DNA from: Avena insularis
Lineage: Eukaryota; Streptophyta; Magnoliopsida; Poales; Poaceae
Direction: 5' to 3'
Length of the DNA stretch: 64,000 bases
NCBI GenBank assembly: GCA_023614405.1
Contig: CM042685.1
Coordinates: 83,008,684 to 83,072,683, forward strand
Notes under the pieces: generated by a model
What the model was told of the DNA's origin: nothing
The model's database searches: none
The model's input: the letters and a program-made list of their open reading frames with translations, nothing else
Position numbers and translations under genes: made by a program
Shown: positions 21,931 through 34,560 of the stretch, piece by piece
Layout of the letters: every line of letters begins with the position of its first letter
How positions within the stretch are numbered: position 1 is the stretch's first letter

Positions 21931-22743
21931 TGTCGGGGGGATAACCCCCGGTAGGGTCATAAGGGGTAAAACATTGCCCATCTTGGCTTAGGACGAGTCA
22001 GAGAAACCACCAGCCGGGTCTTAATGGCTGGACTATGAAGCCTGTGTAAGGCCGACATAGGAAGTATGTCGGCCCGCACAGGACAAAGATGTTTACCTTG
22101 CAGGTAGCGATAAGCCGGATCTCATGAGGGAAGGCCGAGTCAAGAAGGACACATGGCACCTTTCCGAGTGACACCATAGGAGCTGGGTGACACATGGCAC
22201 CTTTCCGAGTGACACCAAAGGAGGGACCATGGTAAAGCATGGTCAAAAGAGAAGGGAGTCGCCGGGTGACACCAAAGGAGTTGGGTGACGCTAAAAGGCA
22301 CGGAGTGACACATAAAGCACCGTATGATGCCGTAGAGCTGGCGTCTGCGTACGGAAGGACCGTTGGCAGTACACCTTTATTGACTAGGTCAGGGGGCCTA
22401 GGGCTTGCCCATTACCCAGCCCGTATAGTAAGGACAAAGATCCAAACAGTAAACCCTAGGGCCCAAAAGTGTAACCTAGCTATTCATGTTGCCTATATAA
22501 GGAGGGACATAGCTAGGGTTTAGAGGGATCGATCAGTAGAGAACTAGTGCCCTAGGGATATGCTAAAATAGCTCAAGGAGCACTTGTGAATTCCCAAGGA
22601 GAAATAAAAACCACAAGTTTGGAGAGTTCATCGTGTTCATCATGCAAGGCTGGACCATGCACTCCCTCCCCGGTTACCTCAAGCGTCCATTCACCCCCCA
22701 ACTTAAGCCTACCCATGGCATCTGCCGTGACACCACCCCGACA
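21931..22743 (+). repeat. 5' LTR of GYP-C
   Basis: 813 bp, TG...CA. It opens with an inverted repeat around ATAA (CGGGGGGATAACCCCCG). It has a 41-bp tandem duplication (units at 22151 and 22192) that the 3' LTR lacks, which accounts for the whole 41-bp length difference. It contains a TATA box and the gag ATG. Confidence 0.95.
22493..22501 (+). promoter_or_regulatory. TATA box of GYP-C 5' LTR
   Basis: CTATATAAG, conserved in the 3' LTR at 58993-59001. AATAAA at about 22603 may serve as the R-region polyadenylation signal. Confidence 0.72.
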
Positions 22744-24243
22744 GTTGGCGCCCACCATGGGGCCATTAGCGGTGCTTGCTGGAGTCTTCATCTAGACGGG
22801 CAATATCATCGCCACAACGGGCAAGCGTGTCTACTCTGGCCTCATCCAGAGGTTTGGAGCGCTCAACTTCGTCAGCGACAACGTGGGTGCTTCGGGACCA
22901 AGCCATTCCCAAGGGGCGGTCGCTTTATCAAGTTCGGCGAGCACCAAGTCTACTCGCAGTGCGCATGTAGCGTGCATACCCCAAGCGTGTCATGTTGGCG
23001 CCGGATCCACCTACGGTCCATGCTGCGGGAAAGCTTCGCCAGCTCGCTTCTACTGAGGTAATGATGACAGCTCCTGATTCTTCTCGTCCCCCAGCAACTC
23101 CAGTAACACCAGTGGTAAATGAGGTTGCCGAGGAAGAAGACCCGGATGCCACACCAAGGGAAACGAGAACTGTGAAGGTACCGCTGGAGAAACCGGAGAA
23201 CATAGCAAAGAGTAAAAGATCCAAGGAGCTGCAGGAAGCAATAGAAAAAATGGCAGAACCAGTGGCACCAGCAGCTGACACGACGCGTACACAAGACGAG
23301 TTAGAGGAAACTGGGAAAAAGGTGTTGGAAAAATCAAAAGAGCTAGCCAAGCTACAACAGGTATGGATATCAAAATCCGGGAGTATAACTCGGCGCACCG
23401 AGTCAAGGGCGCAAAGACCCGGCTCGAGGCGAAGAGGATAAGAGGAAGGAACTTCAATGAGGAGCTAGCGGATTCTACGTCCAAAGTAACCCCAAAGTGC
23501 AATAATGAGACAGCCATATGGACGACATACAATACGGTAGCAACAAACATGAGAGCTGCAGAAGCAGCGATGGCTGAGTTACCTCACTTAACGAGTGAGG
23601 CAATGAGAAAGCAGCAGGAACGAGTAAACGAGCTGGTGAGAGCAGCATGAAAGTTGAAAGAGGCGTACTACAGGGAAAATCTGGGTATAGCAGGAAGGTC
23701 ACAACTCGTTTACTCGGCAACCCAATTCCGTCCAGGTCCGCGGGGCATACAACCTCCTCGCCAGGAGATGCGCCAAGACGGAGAAAAGAAAAAAGTGTGG
23801 ACTCAGGAAAAAACAAACACATGGTCGCCTATGATCTGGAAGTAGCTCAAGGGAACCCAGGTCATGCCCAAGGCACAAGGAGAAATGCTGGTCAAGGAAA
23901 TGATAACCAAGAAAACGCTAGCGGGGAAAGGCAAGTTGGACAAAGAAATGATAATGGAGGCCAAAACTTCGCTCCACAGCCTAGGCATGGGACTCACTCG
24001 GCAGTAGGAGGAAACCCACCTCCGAATCCGCCACCAGTCCAACCCGAAAGAAGGTAGCAAAGTGAAGGACAAGCGGTGCAGCAACCCGCGGATCCAAATG
24101 CCAACATGTATAATGATGGTTACTCGGACATGATGAACGCCGGGTATAAAATGTCGGATCACGTGTACAATGCATTGGGATCTCGGCTAGGAGGAAGGAA
24201 CCTCCAACCAGATGACGCAACACTAAAACTTGACTAAATCAAA
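22715..24243 (+). pseudogene. gag: gag N-terminal region of GYP-C, decayed
   Basis: Begins at ATG 22715-22717 inside the LTR (MASAVTPPRQLAPTMG) and crosses the PBS. A TAG at about 22795 ends the first stretch, but homology continues (IATTGKRVYSG resembles ETVAIGRVLFSG of GYP-A). Further pieces occupy different frames: 22992-23441 (acidic, proline-rich, then lysine-rich), 23363-23650 (MRAAEAAMAEL helical stretch) and 23647-24057 (Gln/Asn/Pro-rich). A low-complexity, partly coiled-coil N-terminal gag is usual for this group. Confidence 0.72.
22746..22763 (+). other. Primer-binding site, tRNA-Lys type
   Basis: TGGCGCCCACCATGGGGC: one mismatch to the tRNA-Lys complement. It lies two bases after the LTR and inside the gag reading frame (LAPTMG). 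Confidence 0.88.
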
Positions 24244-25250
24244 ATGGCAGAGCTTGTCGAATCTCAAGATCCATCGGGTCCAGTATGCTTTGGCCCAATG
24301 ATCATGAGAGAGCCGCCTGTGCCAAACTTTCAACTAGCAAGAGGAACAAAGACATACGATGGCAGCACGAAGCCAGAAGATTGGCTTATCGATTACGGGA
24401 CTCTAGTGAATATTGCGCAGGGCAACCTAAGATGGGCAGTGCGATACATACCGCAGATGCCGGAAGGACCAGCAAGGGTTTGGCTGAGTAACTTGCCACC
24501 CGGAAGCATCAATAGCTGGGTTGATTTTCGGGAGGCTTTTGTGAGTAATTTCAGAAGCAGCTACAACAGGTCAAATTTCCCACAACAATTAGCTATGTGC
24601 AAACAAAGGCCGAATGAGACAAACAGAGAGTTCCTTACTAGTATGTGCACCATGCGCAATTCTTGCAAAGGAGTGATTGAATCTCAGGTTTGCACAAGGG
24701 TGCATGCACAGAAGTGTTATATGGAAATGATTGCAAAGGATATACCGGCAAGCCTAGCTGAGATGATAAAAATCACCGACTCATATGCGCTAGGGGATCC
24801 GACTTAGCCTCTGCTCATGTCGGCAGATGGGATCACTGAGAATCAGATCTACAACGAAGCCGGGTCACAAAGGCGCCAAGAGAGAAGTGAGTACATGAGC
24901 AAAATACGTGATGAGAGGCCTAATTACGTTCGACTCAAATCGCAACTGTAAGTCAAGACCATCCTGATGTTGGAAGCAGTCAACGTCAAAGGACAAGTGG
25001 GCAACAACAGTGGATACCAAAAAACGACGACAAAAAGCGATATGAACAGAACAAACCTTATCAAGAAAGGCAAAAGTAAACTTACGAGATGATGTTGGAC
25101 CAACCATGCAAGTTTCACACGCCGAGTCCAAGTAAGCCGGGAAACCACACAACTCGACAATGTACTTTGTTCCAGAAGGGTGACAGAGTAGACTCGCCAA
25201 TTCAGTAGCTACCACCACCTCCCCAACCACCACTTACGGGGGGAAATGCT
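24244..25250 (+). pseudogene. gag: gag core and zinc motif of GYP-C
   Basis: Open from 24244 to a TAG at 24805-24807: PPVPNFQLARGTKTYDGST, RYIPQMPEGPARVWLSNL, INSWVDFREAFVSNFRSSY and EFLTSMCTMRNSCKG match the retrotransposon gag core. Past several stops, the zinc motif CKFHTPSPSKPGNHTTRQC (C-x2-H-x9-H-x4-C) lies at 25107-25163. Role: capsid assembly and RNA packaging. Broken by at least three stops. Confidence 0.85.
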
Positions 25251-25552
25251 CAAGTTATTGGTACTAGTAGAGGTATGAAAATCAATAGCCGAGATACCTT
25301 AATCAAGAAAGGAGAGAAGCTGTGCATCAAGTGCACGATCAAGGGAATGATGGCGCTCATGTCGGCCATGGAGGCAGAAACGAGTATAGAGAGCATCATC
25401 AGAGTTACGTTGTATTTTTCATAGAGCCGAATGACAAGAAAAGTCAGCAGAGACGGATGATGGAAGTAAATGCCACAATGCCAGCAATACCAAAGTACGT
25501 GCATTAGTCTGATCAGGAAATAACATGGAGCATAAAGGATCACCCCAAGATC

Positions 25553-26140
25553 ATGTCGACTCCAGGAGGGTACGCTCAAGTGCTGGATCCAACTTTCATG
25601 GGCCCAGATATCAATGTGAAATTCTCTAAGGTACTGATAGATGATGGCAGTAGTATCAATATCATGTACAAGGATACTATGATCAAGCTAGGCATCACCA
25701 TGAACATGCTGGAGCCGACTAAGACAACATTCCATGACATTGTGCCGGGATTGTCATGTAGACCTTGTCAGTTCATATCATGCGTTACTCGGCAGACCAG
25801 CTATGGCAAAGTTTATGGCCACTCCTCACATTGCTTACCTAAAGATGAAGTTGTCGGGTCCATGTGGAGTTATTGCAGTTGAAGGTGACTACAAGCGATC
25901 TATCACATGTTCCTCAGCCGGCTCTTCGCTGGCCGAGTCTCTGGTAATAGCACATGAAAAGCAGCAAATGATGGAGGTCGCATCATTGGCTAAGGCAACA
26001 CAGATGTCCATGCCGGCACTTACTAACCCGCATGGCAGTGTGTCCTTCCAAGCTACTAAGGAGACAAAAAAGATACATATTGATGAGGCTTTCCCGGAGC
26101 ACACAGTGACTATTGGCGCCGGGTTATCTGACAAATAGGA
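25553..26140 (+). pseudogene. Aspartic protease of GYP-C, frameshifted
   Basis: Catalytic motif LIDDGSSINIMYKDTMIKL in the frame from 25553. A frameshift near 25750-25790 (after FHDIVPG) moves the rest to the frame at 25734-26138 (LLGRPAMAKFMATPHIAY, then HTVTIGAGLSDK). A TAG follows directly before the RT start. Cleaves Gag-Pol when intact. Confidence 0.85.
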
Positions 26141-27046
26141 AAGCGAGCTCACCAACTTCCTCCGCGAGAATCGGGATATCTTTGCATGGTCCACACAGGA
26201 TTTGCAAGGTGTTCCGAGGGAGTTGGCTAAGCACTCTCTACATGTAAGACCAGATGACAAGCCGGTGAAGCAACTCCTCTGCCGCTTTGCCAAAGATAGG
26301 AGGAAAGTGATAGCCGCTGAGATAGCCAGGATCTTAGCTGCTGAGTTTATCATGGAAGTACTGCATCTAGATTGGTTGTCAAATCCAGTCCTGGTCGAGA
26401 AGAAGGATGACCCGAACATGGTAGTGGTATGACACATGTGTATTGACTACACGAACCTCAATAAGGCATGTCCAAAAGATCCATTTCCACGGATCGATCA
26501 AGTCATTGACTCTACTGCCGGGTGTGAGTTGTCGTCATTCGTATATGCGTATTATGGTTTCCACCAGATACCACTAAATCCGAGTGATCAAATAAAGACA
26601 ACTTTTATCACCCCGTATGGGGCTTATTGCTATCGTACTATGCCGTTTGGATTAAGAAATGCATGTGCAACATATCAAAGATGCATGCAAAAATGCTTGT
26701 AAGATCAGCTTGACAAAAACGTTTAGGTATATGTCGATGATGTGGTAATAAAAACCAAATAAAGCCATACTCTAATCGAGGATCTGCGTCAAACATTCGC
26801 AAACTTAAGAAGATTTCGGATGAAACTTAACCTGAAAAATGCACCTTTGGTCTCCCGGCTAGAAAATTACTCAGATTCCTTGTATCCAACCGAGGAATCG
26901 AGGCTAACCCGACAAAGATCGGGGCCATCGAAAGAATGGAATTGCTGAAAACCCTCAATGATGTCCAGAAGTTCACAGGGTGCCTGGCCTCATTGAGCAG
27001 GTTTGTAAGTCGGTTGGGCGAAAAAGCCTTACCACTATATTAGCTG
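26141..27046 (+). pseudogene. Reverse transcriptase of GYP-C, with stops
   Basis: ESELTNFLRENRDIFAW and GVPRELAKHSLH open the domain. LVEKKDD, MCIDYTNLNKACPKD, HQIPLNPSDQIKTTFITP and MPFGLRNACATYQRCM follow. The catalytic YVDD box is at 26730-26741, flanked by TAA, TAG and TAA codons. The usual FLDAYSGYHQI block reads FVYAYYGFHQI, so the first catalytic Asp is replaced by Tyr. The thumb begins near 26900 (RGIEANPTKIGAIERM). Inactive. Confidence 0.87.
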
Positions 27047-28229
27047 ATGAAGAAATCAGACAAGTTCATATGGACACAGCAAGCTGATAGCGCTTTCCAT
27101 GAACTCAAAAGTATGTTGGCAACAACACCAATATTAGCCTCACCGCTATCCAAAGAGCCAGTGTTGCTCTATGTCGCAGCAACCAATCAAGTTGTCAGTG
27201 CATTAATAGTGGTAGAGCGCGAAGAGGAGGGCAAATCAGTCCAAAGACCAATTTATTACTTGCTCTCTACGTCGAAACAGAATTACCCTCACTATCCAAA
27301 ATGACGTATGGGGTATATATGGCAGAAAGAAGCTGAAGCATTATTATCAGGAACACCCAATCCGGGTAATATGTGAGGCACCTATCTTGGACATTTTGGA
27401 CAGTAAAGTCGGCACCGACAAAGTGGCAAAATGGGCCATAGAGCTAGCACCATATACTCCACAATACGATAGGCGAGACACCATTAAATCTCAAGTTGTG
27501 GCGGACTTTTTCATGGATTGGATGGATATGCAGTATGAGCCACCATTGCCAGACCCAAACTACTGGAAGATGCACTTTGACGGATCCAAGACAAAGATGG
27601 GTCCGGGTGCCGGGATAGTTCTCACCTCACCAAAGAAGGACCAGCTCAAGTATGTGTTGTAGATCCGCTTCGCTGCATCCAACAATGTTGTTGGGTATGA
27701 AGCACTTGTTCATGGGATAAAAGTGGCTAAAGAGATTGGCATCAAAAGGATCATGTGCTTTGGCGACTCTGACTTGATTATTCAGTAAGTATCTGGGCAG
27801 TAGGACGCGCTAGACGCGAATATGATATTATATCGTTTCCATGTGCAACATTTTTTGGGATATTTTGATGGATGTGAGTTTCACCATGTACCCAGAGCAG
27901 AAAATGAGGCAGCTGATGTGTTATCTAAGTTAGGGTCATCTCGGCAAGCAATTCTGCCAGGAGTAGCACTAGAACATCTCAGAAAGCCGTCAATCAAACC
28001 ATCACCCGAATACGACTCAATCTTCATCTCGGAAAACCAGGAGTCGGATGATGTGCCAATGGACATTGACATAGGGGCAGGTTCGAGTAACCCGGGGACT
28101 GCTCCACAGAACCTAGGGACCGCCGAATCAGGCTCGGGGACTCCTCAGGTTATGTTGGCAGAAACTATGTCGGCCGAGTCCATGGAAATTGACGAACGGA
28201 ATGATCCAACACCAGTGATACCGAGCTAG
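27047..28229 (+). pseudogene. RNase H and linker of GYP-C
   Basis: RT connection and first RNase H-like part: IWTQQADSAFHELKSMLATTPILASPL (two segments, 27047-27304). Then 27387-27662 with MHFDGSKTKMGPGAGIVL, the first RNase H acidic residue. The second part (YEALVHGIKVA, CFGDSDLIIQ, about 27690-27790) and HHVPRAENEAADVLSKLGS (27890-27950) complete the fold. Stops TAG (27660), TAA (27786) and TAG (27801) break it. It ends in a Ser/Pro/Glu-rich linker with a TAG at about 28227. Confidence 0.82.
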
Positions 28230-28337
28230 GAACAATCAATATTCAACTACCTAAATGATGGAACTTCGCCTGATGATGAAATATTAGCAAGACAAATAGA
28301 AAGAAGGGAAAAAGCATATACCATAATTAACAAGGAG

Positions 28338-29335
28338 TTGTACAAGAGGAGTGTGACAAGTGTGTTACAACGTTGCGTTAGCTCAAAGCAAGGCCAAGAG
28401 ATAATGTTGGATATTCACCAAGGAGAATGTGGGCATCATGCCTCGTCAAGAGCATTGGTAGCCAAGGCATTCCGACATGGATTCTATTGGCCAAGTGCAC
28501 TCATGGAGGCACATGATTTAGTAAGAAAATGCAATGGGTGTCAATGATACGCAGCAAAAACACATTTGCCAGCATCAGAGCTAAAGACTATACCAATCAC
28601 TTGGCCATTTGCGCTATGGTGCCTGGATATGGTAGGACCAGTCAAACCTGCGCGTGGTAGCATGACTCACATACTTGTGATGGTTGACAAATTCATGAAA
28701 TGGATAAAAGTGAAGCCCATCAAGAAGTTTGATGGAAACACAGCCGTCACATCCCTGAGGGATATAATCCTAAGATATGGCTACCTGCATAGCGTAATTA
28801 CAGATAATGGCACAAACTTTGCCGAAGGAGCTTTTTCTTGATTATGTAGGGATAACCTAATAAGACTCGACGTAGCGTCAGTCGCTCACCCAGAATCAAA
28901 CGGGCAAGTTGAACGAGCTAATGGGCTAGTTCTATCCGGGATAAAACCTCGGCTAATGGAACCACTCCAGAGGTCTCCTGGTTGCTGGATAGAGGAATTA
29001 CCCTCAGTATTGTGGAGCTTAAGAACAACTCCGAATCGATCAACTGGATATACACTGTTCTTCCTTGTTTATGGGGAAGAAGTAGTCTTACCTGCCGACA
29101 TAGAGCATGAATCGCCAAGAGTAAGGCAATATTCGAAAGCCGAGGTAAAAGAAGCTCGAGAAGATGGAGTTGATTTACTCGAAGAAGCTCGAGAACTGCC
29201 ATTGTCCAGACCCGCCATATACCAACAAAATATCCGACGCTATCACAGCCAGAAAGTTCACCCTCGTGTATTCTGAGAAGGGGATTTGGTGCTTAGATTA
29301 GTGCAACGCACAGCTGGGATGCACAAGTTATCACC
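28338..29335 (+). pseudogene. Integrase of GYP-C, N-terminal and core parts
   Basis: HHCC zinc domain (IHQGECGHHASSRALV, LVRKCNGCQ). The catalytic core has LDMVGPVKPARG (D), VITDNGTNFAEGAF (D) and HPESNGQVERAN (E). Then NRSTGYTLFFLVYGEEVVLPADIEHESPR and RRYHSQKVHPRVF. TGA stops occur at about 28546, 28840 and 29274. The reading stops at 29335, where S1 is inserted with duplication TCACC; the C-terminal piece resumes at 40393. Confidence 0.88.
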
Positions 29336-32300
29336 TGTCACAACCCAGGATCAGGGATAGACAAATACCAGATCTTCATCTGACATAAGCCTAACCTAAA
29401 TTCCGAGGCATGCAGGGAATGATCGGTAACGTTATAGAACATACAAACCATACATTAATAAGGTAAACTCTTAAGAGAGTTACAAACTAGACATACAAGC
29501 CAGGGGTCACAGACACATCAGTACAACAAACAACGGAAGTAAACAAGTTGTTCTAAACAAAAAACTTAGCAAAGGGCCTAAGAGGCCTTAAACAGAAGTA
29601 GCGACCCTTCCATAGATTCTAGGCTGCTGCCTGGGAACCCCGACTACTCGTCGACTTCGACGTAGAAACCACCTTCAGTTGGAGTAGCTTCATCTGTAGA
29701 AAAACATCAACGAGGAAAGGCTGAGTACAGGGTGTACTCCGCAAGACTTATGGCTAGTGGAGTTGTTTTGCATAAAGCCATCTTTTGTTTTCAAAACAAG
29801 GAGGTAAAGATGCTCGTCTAGTCAGATCATTTTCAAAAGGGATAAGAAGACTACAACTCTAGCTCTTCGAAGTCATCTTTGTTATCCACCAAGTACCATC
29901 ATCAACTAAACCTCTCTTCCCGGACTACCCCCTCAAACTTCCCCGAGGATGTACTCCGGATCACATTAGTTGGCCAAGTTTTATCATTCGGTTATAGTTT
30001 TCTATGATCACAGAATCCGTTCCTAGGTTGTCTATAACTGTGGACACGACTTCTCGAAAAGATTATAACCCTTCAGGGGTGCACAACTTTACCCACATGT
30101 ACCAACCGATTCTTAATGCCAAATTATTAGCCCTCTTCCTTGGAAGGCCTGCAGAGAGTGGTTGACCACGACCTTTACCTTGCTTTCACCAAGACCATGA
30201 GTCACACACTAAGGAGATGCTGCCGTAACGGGTCGAGTCTCGAAGCTGGTCCCTAATGATGTGTGCGGGGTTCAAGATTACGGATGCCATGCATCTCTTA
30301 TTCCCAGCCACGCTTTCCTACCTATTATGAATGCACCTCCTTCACCTCCATCCAAGAACAACCGAGATGCGTATGTTGAATGGAAAGCCTAAACTATGTG
30401 ACTCATGGAATCTACTAGGAAAGTTAGTGAGTCGAGGGGATTTACAGGCCCCCATGTGGTTGTACGCTCATCTTGGTTCAAGAGGCAAGAACTCAGTCCC
30501 TAGGGGTGGCATGTATGGGAATACAAAAACCACAACCCACGTGGTCTCCCATACAAGCCTTAACATGTTTATTATCCATCTCTGATCATATCACAACATC
30601 CTACCGTACTAGATTCATTCGCATCTCCAGTGCATCATATGAATGATCAGCTACGGACCACTAAGCATGGCTAAGCTCGACTGAACTATGGCACTAGCGA
30701 TGCTCGTAAGCCAAACCCTAGTTATGCTAGGAACAACGAATCAGATATTTAGTTCACAAAGGGAAACATGAATCAGATAGGATTACTCTATCTACTGATA
30801 AAAGACTGTTGAACCGAATGGAAATGGCGAGAATGAAATACTTTGTAAACATAGGATTCATATGTATGAGTGGGGCTTCGCTTGTCTTGTCCGTTGTTGG
30901 ACTGGTACTGCTCTTCGGTGGCGTTGACTTCAGCCTCGGGTTCGGTTCCTTTTCGCGAAGAACCAATCACCGGAAAGGAAAATAAACATTCAACACATGG
31001 AATGTGCAATGCTCATACAATATGGATGATATGACAAGTTAAATAGTGTTGAAATGAACCCTAGAACATGCTTGGTCATTTTAAACGGGGCTTGAGAGGT
31101 CCAAACCCTAGAACAGGGGGATCCTCGAAATCACCTATGGGGTTCAATTAGTTCTTCTAATTAAACTTGTCATGAAAGGTGATTAACAATGTATGATTCT
31201 ATAGCTATTGGATAGCTCTCATTTTTCTGAACATTTTGATATATTATTTGTATTTTTCTGATTTAAAATGAATTAGTTATGAATTTCTCCATTTTTAATT
31301 CAGTTTATATCATTTTTTGGAATATTTAAATTATTTTCCATGTTGGGCCCATATGTCAGACTTTTATTAATTTCAGAAAACATTTATGAAAAAGATTAAA
31401 CATCTTACATGTAGGGTCCACATGTCAGGGATTTATTATTTTCAGAAAATAATTACTAAAAACAAATAAAATAAAAGAAAATGGTTAACTGCATCATGCT
31501 GACGCCAGCATGACGTCAGCAATGGCCAAGCTCTCACATCAAGAGCGAGGCTGGCACTAGGGAGTTCACGGGGCTACGCGGAGGGGTGCGTTGGACGCGG
31601 GCTGACGCGCTGAGCGCTTTAGTGGCGGCGCCGCTCCTTATTGGTTACCGGAGCGTCGCCTCCGACGAGCTCCAGCGGCGGCGGCGTCCGGCTCAAGCGG
31701 GGAGGATGGTACAGGGGGAGAGAGAGGAAATGCAGGGCATCACTGTGACGAGGAGCTCACCATGAGCATGATGGGCTTGATGACAAGGCAAAGCTAGCTT
31801 GGGAACAACGGTGATCGATGGAGACCGACGGTGGCAGGAGGTGTCGATTCGGCCGATTGGGGTCGTGCACGAGGGAGAGGAACGACTAGGAAGAGAGAGT
31901 CAAGCACATCGAACTCAATGGTGGCGTCAGCTTGGTCTGGGGTGGCCGGAGATGGCGAGGATGACGGTGACTGGCGGATAGGGTTCTTTGGCCATGGCGC
32001 TGTAGTAAGAGAGGGAGAGGAAGAGAAGAAGTGGGGGACGCCTAGGGTTGTCTGGTGGCGACCATCGGTACTTCTAGGCGCTCGGGGGCGGCGGCACGGA
32101 TCTTGGCGCTGGCCTTGGCGATCTGTGATAACCGGCGCGAGGTTGATGATGGTGATAGGTGCGATGAAACGGTACGAGTCTGGGTGGGCCGCGGCTAGGC
32201 CAAGGTGGGCTGTTTGGTAGCGTGAAAAGAAGGGAAAGGAGAGAGAGGTTCTTTGAGGGCCTTATAGAGATAGGGTTAGGTTTTTTTCTGTTAGAACCTT

Positions 32301-32565
32301 TTCTTTTCTGTTTTTCCTTTTTTTGTTTGTATTTTTAATTCAAATTCTGTTTTGGATAATTTAAAAAATATCAGAGACTTTTATAAAATGTATAAAATAA
32401 TCAGGGGCCCTTGTAGACCATTTTGGGCTCCATTTGTTTGAAGTAATTTTTAAAATATGAAAACCATTTGAATGGTTTGAGAGGGAACAAAATTAGGGTT
32501 TTTGTTGGTTCTTATTTGATTAAACCAAAGTGCAAGTATTATGCATGCATGCAATCCTCAAACAT

Positions 32566-33820
32566 TGAAGGGATACGGGTAGGCTACACTAGCGCAAATC
32601 AAAATTTTCTACCGCGTAAACCAGGATTACTGTTGTCATAGATCACGGGATTACCACTAGACGCGCAGTTACGGAACTTGATGAAGCGCGTCGAGGCAGT
32701 GTAGATGTTCTACATCTCCTCCTCGTCCTCGTCCCACGAGCACCTCCCCTTGCACGGCTCTTCCATGCGCTACAGATGCAGCGCCTCCGAGGTATCCACA
32801 CGTACAAGGTGGAAGCGTCAGACGCCGGACTGCTAGGCCCGCGCGTGCAACACAGGCGAGAGGTGTGGCGGCTGGGTGGAATGGTCTAACCCTGGTCAGC
32901 TCGCCCCACCCTCTCTTATATAGGCGTCTCTAGTGGGCTTCTACCTTAGCAGCCCATTAGTAGCCTAAGCCTGGTCTAATTCGGATCCAATCCTCATTAG
33001 GCTTCCAGCCCCTTAAGTGTGTGACCCTATTGGTTCATATATGTATAAATATGACATGAATACACTTATTCTATCAATAGTAGGTAGCGGCCTCTAGCAA
33101 GACGTGCCAACTCCTAAACGCATACAAAGGTCATATCGGACGAACCATCACAAGGTCTAGTACATGTCTTTCCCTTTGCCTCACGATATTTGGTCTAGCT
33201 CCAAGCTGACCTCCCTTTCTCGACACTGTGATTCGGAATCCCTTTACTAGGTTAACTCTTAACCATATGTAGCACGGCCATGCATTTCTGGATCCGATCA
33301 CTCGAGGGGCCTAGAGATATCTCTCTCAAGTAGAGAGGGGAAAATCCCATCTTGATTGACCATGCCTTGCAGCATGCTTAAGTAGAGTAGCTTCTGATAG
33401 CCCCAAAGTAGGTCGATCCACATCTCAAGTACATGCGACAATCTCAGGTCTAAGGACAAAACGTACACGATGTGTAGAGAGAGCTGCAACTAATTGCCAG
33501 TCTCAAGTTGGGTCAGTCCAACCCCATGTTCATAACATGTGTCCACATCATTGGTTTGACATCTCCATGTCTTTGACTTGCGAAACATAGTCATCAACCA
33601 ATCGATGTGGTAGTATAATATTCATGTGTGTCCTCACATGAACTCCGACTAGGGACAGCTATTAGATATCCATACAAGTAGAGAGTTTCACAAACAATTC
33701 ACATAATTGTCAATCAATACAAGTTGCCTGATATGGATATTCAAGGAACATTACAATAACTCATGGATACATAAGAAATATAATCATCTCTATGATTGCC
33801 TCTACGGCATATTTCCTTCA
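32566..33820 (-). repeat. 3' LTR of COP-1
   Basis: 1,255 bp, same terminal inverted repeat TGAAGG...CCTTCA, with the matching TATA at 32926-32934. Confidence 0.93.
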
Positions 33821-33835
33821 ATCTCCCACTTGCAC
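33821..33835 (-). other. Polypurine tract of COP-1
   Basis: Minus strand GTGCAAGTGGGAGAT directly before the 3' LTR: the plus-strand primer position. Confidence 0.8.
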
Positions 33836-33840
33836 TAGAG

Positions 33841-34560
33841 TCAATCTAGATTGTATCTAATACCTATTGCTCTTGCGTGCGCCTCATGCGTAGGCTGCGT
33901 TAGTGGCTTTGTAAAAGGATCAGCCACATTTGAGTCCGTATGTATTTTGCATATCATGACACTACCATCCTCAACGAACTCACGAATCTGATGGTAACGC
34001 ATGCGAATATGATTGTTCTTCTGGTGCTGTCTAGGTTCCTTGGCTTGTGCAATAGCACCATTGTTGTCACAATAAACGTCCATGGGATTGGACGCGCCCT
34101 GAACCACACCAAGAGCGATCAGGAAATTCCTAATCTAAACAGCTTCCTTTGCAAACTCTGAGGCGGCAATATATTCCGCTTCTGTTGAAGAGGAGGCCAC
34201 CATATCTTGCTTGGAACTTTTCCAACTCACAGCACCACCATTCATGACAAACACATAACCAGATTGCGATCTGGAATCATCCGAGTCGTTAAGGTAACTC
34301 GCATCTGAGTAACCCCTTACACTGAGTTCATCCTTACGTCCATAAACTAGGAACACATCCTTAGTCCTTCTCAAGTACTTAAGGATATTCTTTACCGCTG
34401 TACAGTGACCCTCACCTGGATCAGCCTGGTATCTTCTCGTAACACTTAGAGCATAGGAAACATCTGGGCGAGTACATATCATTGCATACATGACATATCC
34501 AATAGCCAAAGCATATGGAATCCTGCTCATGCGCTCACGCTCATCAGTATCGAAGGACAC
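33841..34560 (-). pseudogene. RNase H of COP-1
   Basis: PYALAIGYVMYAMICTRPDV, GYSDASYLNDSDDSRSQSGY, then SSKQDMVASSSTEAEYIAAS (acidic active-site residues) in 34135-34560. The last part, VYCDNNGAIAQAKEPRQHQ and NVADPFTKPLT, lies in 33841-34107 after a frameshift/stop near 34110-34135. Ends close to the polypurine tract, as expected. Confidence 0.88.

Noticed and set aside
20953..21981. Taking the whole 342-residue ORF as MULE coding
   Set aside because: Its first ~17 codons (21931-21981) are GYP-C LTR sequence read by chance, and its last ~30 codons are in a less plausible frame than the shifted acidic tail.
31799..32220. ORFs in the GC-rich part of S1 as a host gene
   Set aside because: Overlapping, Gly/Arg/Trp-rich, no domains, and located in the equivalent of the S2 GC-rich LTR segment.
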